From assembly GCA_949841235.1 (NCBI GenBank), contig CATKZA010000093.1:1-6968 (forward strand): a DNA stretch of 6,968 nucleotides. Direction: 5' to 3'. The notes under the pieces are model-generated. The model ran no database searches. It was not told where the DNA came from and saw only the letters and a list, made by a program, of their open reading frames with translations. Origin of the DNA: an uncultured Clostridiaceae bacterium (GTDB taxonomy: Bacteria; Bacillota; Clostridia; Lachnospirales; Lachnospiraceae). The position numbers were made by a program, and so were the translations under genes. Positions within the stretch are counted from its first letter, which is position 1. Every line of letters begins with the position of its first letter. Of this stretch, positions 3,745-6,968 are shown piece after piece.

Positions 3745-6184
3745 AGCCCATCACTACGGTGACATGGTATTCAGTCTTTCCCTTCTCGTAAGGCACCACG
3801 GTAGTGCCGGTAAGTTCTTTTCCGTCTACCACGAGCTTTGCAACGCCCTTCTCCACCTTGTTTGGATTCTCCACCTTGATTTGGTAAACGCCTTCCCGGT
3901 ATTTGCGGGTCATGGTAAAGCCCGTGCCCATTTCCTCCGGCACGCAGGGGTCAATGCTCAGACCGTTCAGCGTGGGGACAACGCCCAGGATGTACTGGCT
4001 CACATTGACGAAGGTCCAAGCGGCCGTTCCGGTAAGCCAGCTGTTCTTTGCCTGTCCGAAGAAGTGGGCATCCTTTCCGGCAATCATCTGGGAGTAGACA
4101 TAGGGTTCCGTGCAATGGATCTCGCTGATATCTTCAATGTAGGCAGGGCAGGTTCTCCGATAGATCTCAAATGCCCTGTTGCCCCGGCCGATGATTGTCT
4201 CCGCGCAGGAAACCCAAGGGTTATTGTGGCAGAAGATGCCGGCATTCTCTTTGTATCCCGGCGGATAGGAGGTGATTTCTCCCAGTTCCAGATGATACTT
4301 GGTGTAAGGGGGCTGCAATAGCACGATGCCGTATTTGGTATCCAGTTTTTCCTTGACGGAATCCAGCGCCTTCTCCGCCTCGCCGCTCTCTACGCCAATT
4401 CCGGCCAGAACGCAGAAGCCCTGGGGCTCGATGTAAATCTGTCCCTCTTCATTTTCCTTGGAACCCACTTTCACGCTCTGGGAATCATATGCCCGGAGGA
4501 ACCACTCGCCATCCCAGCCATCTTTCAGAACGGCATCGCTCATGGCAGACACTTCGCTCATGGCCCTGTCCGCCTCGGCTTGGTCGCCGGTGAAGGCACA
4601 CAGGTCTGCATATTCTTTTCCGTACTTTACGAACATTCCGGCAATAAATACGGACTCTGCCACAGGTCCCTCGCTGGGACCGAAGGTCTGGAAGGATTCT
4701 CCCGGGTTTTCTGAAAAGCAGTTTAGGTTCAGGCAGTCATTCCAGTCAGCTCGTCCGATCAGAGGAAGATTGTGGGGCCCCTTGTGGTTCACGATATAGT
4801 CGAAGGAACGCTTCAAATGCTCTTTCAGGGTCTGTGCCTTGCTGGCATCATTGTCGAAGGGAACCATTTCCTCCAAGATGGTAGTGTCCCCGGTCTCCCG
4901 CACATAGGCGGATACGCAGGCAATCAGCCACATGGGGTCGTCGTTGAATCCGCTTCCGATGTCTGCATTTCCCATCTTGGTCAGTGGCTGGTATTGATGG
5001 TATGCGCTTCCGTCTTCGAATTGGGTGGAGGCGATATCAATGATTCTCTCCCTAGCCCGCTCGGGAATCAAATGCACGAAGCCCAGAAGATCTTGGCAGG
5101 AATCCCGGAATCCCATGCCCCTGCCGATGCCGGATTCATAGTAGGAAGCGGAGCGGGACATATTGAAGGTGACCATGCACTGGTACTGATTCCAGATGTT
5201 TACCATGCGGTCTAATTTTTCCTCCTGGGAGGAGACGGTAAACTTGGAGAGGAGATTTTCCCAATGGGCATTCAGTTCTGCCAGAGCGGCATCTACCTGC
5301 TCGCTGGTCTGGTATTTTGCCAGCAGCTCGTCAGCGGGCTTTTTGTTGATGACATCAGGCGCAGAGAACTTCTCCTCCTGGGGATTCTCGCAGTAGCCCA
5401 GCACGAAGACAAATTTCTTGGACTCGCCGGGCTTTAATGTCACGTTGATTTGATGGGAACCGATGGGGAACCATCCGCTGGCCATGGAGTTATGGGATTT
5501 GCCCTCGGCCACTACCTGGGGGTCGTCCACGCCCCGGTATGCACCTAGAAATTCATCCCGGCTGGTGTCGAATCCGTCCACGGGAGTATTGACAGAGTAT
5601 ACGGCGTAATGGTTCCGCCGCTCCCTGTATTCAGTCTTGTGGTAGATGGTGGAGCCGATGACTTCCACTTCGCCGATATTCAGGTTGCGCTGGAAATTGG
5701 TCATATCATCCATGGCATTCCAGAGACAGAACTCGATATAGGAGAACAGGGTAAAGGTTTTCTCCTGAGACGAGTTGTTGGTCAGGGTCATCTGGTTCAC
5801 CTCGCAGTTGTCATGGACCGGGACGAAGGCAAGGAGAGATGCTTCCAACTCGTTTTTTACAGAAGTGAAGCGACTGTATCCCATGCCGTGGCGGCACTCG
5901 TAGGAATCCAAATCCGCTTTCACCGGTGACCATGCGGGATTCCACACGGTGTCCCCTTCCTTGATATAGAAATAGCGTCCGCCCTCATCGGTGGGCACGC
6001 TGTTGTAGCGGTATCGGGTGAGACGCAGCAGTTTCGCATCCTTATAAAAACTGTAGCCACCACAGGTGTTGGAAATCAGGGAAAAGAATTCATTGCTTCC
6101 CAGATAGTTGATCCATGGAAGTGGTGTCTTGGGAGTTGTGATGACATACTCCTTGTTTGCGTCATCGAAAAAACCAAATTTCAT
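3743..6184 (-). CDS. Cellobiose phosphorylase, glycoside hydrolase family 94
   Basis: This 813-residue cytoplasmic enzyme would split cellobiose with phosphate into alpha-glucose 1-phosphate and glucose (EC 2.4.1.20), saving ATP for cellulose- or glucan-degrading bacteria. The start at 6184 has GGAGG 6 nt upstream and gives the family N-terminus [18 protein letters not shown]. Rough domain order: N-terminal beta-sandwich to about residue 275, helical linker, alpha/alpha barrel about 330-735, C-terminal jelly roll. The general acid is Asp483 in ADWND, after Trp481. Arg355 and Asp361 in GRGMGFRD fit subsite -1, Glu636 and Lys645 in [10 protein letters not shown] fit subsite +1, and Arg344, His653 and Thr718 fit phosphate binding. 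The spacing equals that of the Cellulomonas gilvus enzyme as I recall it. No signal peptide is visible. The Glu/Lys acceptor pair favours cellobiose over longer cellodextrins, but related beta-glucoside phosphorylases cannot be fully excluded. No transporter or regulator gene is adjacent in the window. Confidence 0.94.
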   Translation of the reverse strand: MKFGFFDDANKEYVITTPKTPLPWINYLGSNEFFSLISNTCGGYSFYKDAKLLRLTRYRYNSVPTDEGGRYFYIKEGDTVWNPAWSPVKADLDSYECRHGMGYSRFTSVKNELEASLLAFVPVHDNCEVNQMTLTNNSSQEKTFTLFSYIEFCLWNAMDDMTNFQRNLNIGEVEVIGSTIYHKTEYRERRNHYAVYSVNTPVDGFDTSRDEFLGAYRGVDDPQVVAEGKSHNSMASGWFPIGSHQINVTLKPGESKKFVFVLGYCENPQEEKFSAPDVINKKPADELLAKYQTSEQVDAALAELNAHWENLLSKFTVSSQEEKLDRMVNIWNQYQCMVTFNMSRSASYYESGIGRGMGFRDSCQDLLGFVHLIPERARERIIDIASTQFEDGSAYHQYQPLTKMGNADIGSGFNDDPMWLIACVSAYVRETGDTTILEEMVPFDNDASKAQTLKEHLKRSFDYIVNHKGPHNLPLIGRADWNDCLNLNCFSENPGESFQTFGPSEGPVAESVFIAGMFVKYGKEYADLCAFTGDQAEADRAMSEVSAMSDAVLKDGWDGEWFLRAYDSQSVKVGSKENEEGQIYIEPQGFCVLAGIGVESGEAEKALDSVKEKLDTKYGIVLLQPPYTKYHLELGEITSYPPGYKENAGIFCHNNPWVSCAETIIGRGNRAFEIYRRTCPAYIEDISEIHCTEPYVYSQMIAGKDAHFFGQAKNSWLTGTAAWTFVNVSQYILGVVPTLNGLSIDPCVPEEMGTGFTMTRKYREGVYQIKVENPNKVEKGVAKLVVDGKELTGTTVVPYEKGKTEYHVTVVMG

Positions 6185-6190
6185 ATACGT

Positions 6191-6195
6191 CCTCC
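6191..6195 (-). promoter_or_regulatory. Cellobiose phosphorylase ribosome binding site, decides the start
   Basis: CCTCC on the plus strand is GGAGG on the minus strand, 6 nt before ATG 6184. It rules against in-frame upstream starts at 6214 and 6283, which would add residues with no family resemblance and would place the promoter candidate inside the gene. Confidence 0.85.
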
Positions 6196-6228
6196 ATTCT
6201 GCCTTCTTCGGCATGTCTTTTTCTAAAA

Positions 6229-6257
6229 AGTATATCTTAATTCCAGGGGAAAAGCAA
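6229..6257 (-). promoter_or_regulatory. Candidate sigma-A promoter for the cellobiose phosphorylase gene
   Basis: On the minus strand, TATACT (6229-6234, five of six matches to the -10 consensus) is preceded by a 17-bp spacer and TTGCTT (6252-6257, TTG matching the -35). It would give a leader of roughly 40 nt. The -35 is weak, which would fit a gene needing an activator. Confidence 0.45.
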
Positions 6258-6284
6258 GGAAGTATGAACAACTTCCACAGCATA

Positions 6285-6345
6285 TTTCTAGAAAAGAATC
6301 AGAATCTTATGTGCAAGCACAAGGATTCTAATCTCTTTCTAGAAA
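6285..6345. repeat. Long imperfect palindrome in the divergent intergenic region
   Basis: The self-complementary decamer TTTCTAGAAA occurs at both ends (6285-6294 and 6336-6345). Inside it, AGAATCTT (6301-6308) pairs with AGGATTCT (6322-6329) through one wobble. The 61-nt element lies about 28 bp upstream of the candidate -35 of the minus-strand gene and just before the plus-strand promoter. It could be a two-site operator or activator site serving one or both genes, or a transcribed hairpin. No T-run supports a terminator. Confidence 0.45.
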
Positions 6346-6360
6346 TAGCTGTGAATAGTA
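6346..6360 (+). repeat. 15-nt dispersed repeat, copy 2
   Basis: TAGCTGTGAATAGTA, identical to 2345-2359. Here it directly follows the palindrome and overlaps the position of the -35 box of the candidate promoter at 6358-6387. Both copies are followed within a few bases by ACAGG. Confidence 0.5.
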
Positions 6361-6387
6361 ACAGGAAGTCTTTCATATAAATATAAT
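6358..6387 (+). promoter_or_regulatory. Candidate sigma-A promoter for the polysaccharide deacetylase gene
   Basis: A perfect -10 box TATAAT is at 6382-6387. At 18 bp upstream stands GTAACA (6358-6363), a four-of-six match to the -35 consensus. Transcription would start near 6394, giving a leader of about 100 nt that begins with the hairpin at 6394-6429. Confidence 0.55.
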
Positions 6388-6393
6388 GCCATG

Positions 6394-6429
6394 CACAGGC
6401 GAATTGATTGAAGGGGAGATTCGCCTGTG
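6394..6429 (+). promoter_or_regulatory. Hairpin at the probable 5' end of the deacetylase transcript
   Basis: A perfect 11-bp stem, CACAGGCGAAT (6394-6404) with ATTCGCCTGTG (6419-6429), has a 14-nt purine-rich loop containing GAAGGGGAGA. It starts about 7 nt after the -10 box, so it would be the first thing transcribed. It may stabilise the mRNA or be a binding site; no T-run follows, so it is not a terminator. Confidence 0.4.
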
Positions 6430-6493
6430 GCAGTGAGATTGAAATGATATTGGATGTGCCGATTTGAAGGAGTGGCAGAGAGGGGGAATTGCA

Positions 6494-6968
6494 GTGTGGA
6501 AGAATCGACTGTTCTTTTTGGCGGGGGCATTGACGGCGGTGTGCGCCATTCTTTTTCTGGCGAGGGCAGTGATGGCTTGGGAGACATCTGGAACTACTGC
6601 GGGGGAGGAGAAACCCGCCAGAAAAAAAGTGGCGTATCTCACTTTTGATGATGGTCCCAGTTCCCTGACAGGGAAGTATCTGGATGTACTGAAAGAGGAG
6701 GGGGTTCCCGCCACCTTTTTTCTTATTGGCCAGCAGATTGAGGGAGAGATGGAGGACGTGGTGAAAAGGGAAGTGGAGGAGGGACACGAACTGGGATTGC
6801 ATTCCTATACGCATCAGGCAGATAAGATTTATCAGACGGGGGAGACGTATAAGAAGGATTTGGAGCAGACAAGGGAGAAGATCCGCTCCTGCGTGTCTTT
6901 CGATGTGAAAAATTATCGCTTTCCCTGGGGCAGTGCCAATGCCTATATCCGATGGTATAAGAAAGAAC
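6494..6968 (+). CDS. Secreted polysaccharide deacetylase (NodB/CE4), N-terminal part
   Basis: 158 codons are visible before the window ends. The start GTG at 6494 follows an AGGGGG ribosome binding site (6481-6486); the frame is closed by TGA at 6440-6442 and contains no earlier ATG. Residues 1-28 form a signal peptide: basic MWKNR, a hydrophobic stretch LFFLAGALTAVCAILFLA, then a likely cleavage after AVMA (or an uncleaved anchor). The NodB domain begins near residue 46. Motif 1 is TFDDGP (50-55; Asp52 catalytic base, Asp53 metal ligand). Motif 2 is HSYTH (103-107; His103 and His107 metal ligands). Motif 3 appears as RFPWGS (142-147) in place of the usual RPPxG. The enzyme would remove N- or O-acetyl groups from a cell-wall or extracellular polysaccharide; the true substrate (peptidoglycan, chitooligosaccharide, xylan) cannot be told. 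The C-terminal third, with the remaining motifs, lies outside the window. Confidence 0.9.
   Translation, partial: MWKNRLFFLAGALTAVCAILFLARAVMAWETSGTTAGEEKPARKKVAYLTFDDGPSSLTGKYLDVLKEEGVPATFFLIGQQIEGEMEDVVKREVEEGHELGLHSYTHQADKIYQTGETYKKDLEQTREKIRSCVSFDVKNYRFPWGSANAYIRWYKKE

Noticed and set aside
3764..5929. Several plus-strand frames of 64-185 codons inside 3743-6184
   Set aside because: All are antisense to the intact 813-residue GH94 gene and lack motifs.
6185..6283. Longer cellobiose phosphorylase start at 6283 or 6214
   Set aside because: Family proteins begin at M(K/R)..FDD, which is the 6184 start with GGAGG at 6 nt; the extension overlaps the promoter candidate.
6299..6814. A 171-codon minus-strand frame over the divergent region and deacetylase start
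   Set aside because: Antisense to a clear signal peptide plus NodB domain; composition (Pro, Ser, His rich) is not protein-like.

Overview
The window looks like a piece of a Gram-positive Clostridia chromosome, probably Lachnospiraceae-like. This is inferred from strong AGGAGG-type ribosome binding sites ahead of most genes, the Bacillus-type short QueF, the Clostridia-like GTP cyclohydrolase I, a GH94 cellobiose phosphorylase and a signal-peptide polysaccharide deacetylase. No rRNA, tRNA or marker gene is present to settle the taxon.

Layout. Positions 1-272 hold no confident gene. They contain three hairpins, the last a good rho-independent terminator (137-166), then a short leader to queD. 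Positions 273-3583 are a plus-strand queuosine-precursor cluster: queD, queE, folE, queC, queF. A bidirectional terminator (3649-3690) closes it. A convergent minus-strand gene (3743-6184) encodes cellobiose phosphorylase, with its own promoter candidate at 6229-6257. A divergent intergenic region (6185-6493) contains a long imperfect palindrome and a second promoter. From 6494 to the right edge is the N-terminal part of a secreted NodB/CE4 polysaccharide deacetylase.

How the genes work together. The five que/fol enzymes form the full route from GTP to preQ1. FolE makes 7,8-dihydroneopterin triphosphate, QueD makes 6-carboxytetrahydropterin, QueE (radical SAM) makes 7-carboxy-7-deazaguanine, QueC makes preQ0 and QueF reduces it to preQ1. 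The later tRNA steps (Tgt, QueA, QueG or QueH) are not in the window. The cellobiose phosphorylase would split intracellular cellobiose into glucose 1-phosphate and glucose, and has no visible functional link to the queuosine cluster.

The least explained DNA is the 307-nt queE-folE gap, which packs five consecutive hairpins and a 14-nt direct repeat into what should be the middle of an operon. The queD leader also shows no preQ1 riboswitch that I can recognise. A 15-nt identical sequence occurs in two unrelated intergenic gaps. I see no clear new multi-gene system here; the enzymes are ordinary, and the interest lies in the non-coding DNA.
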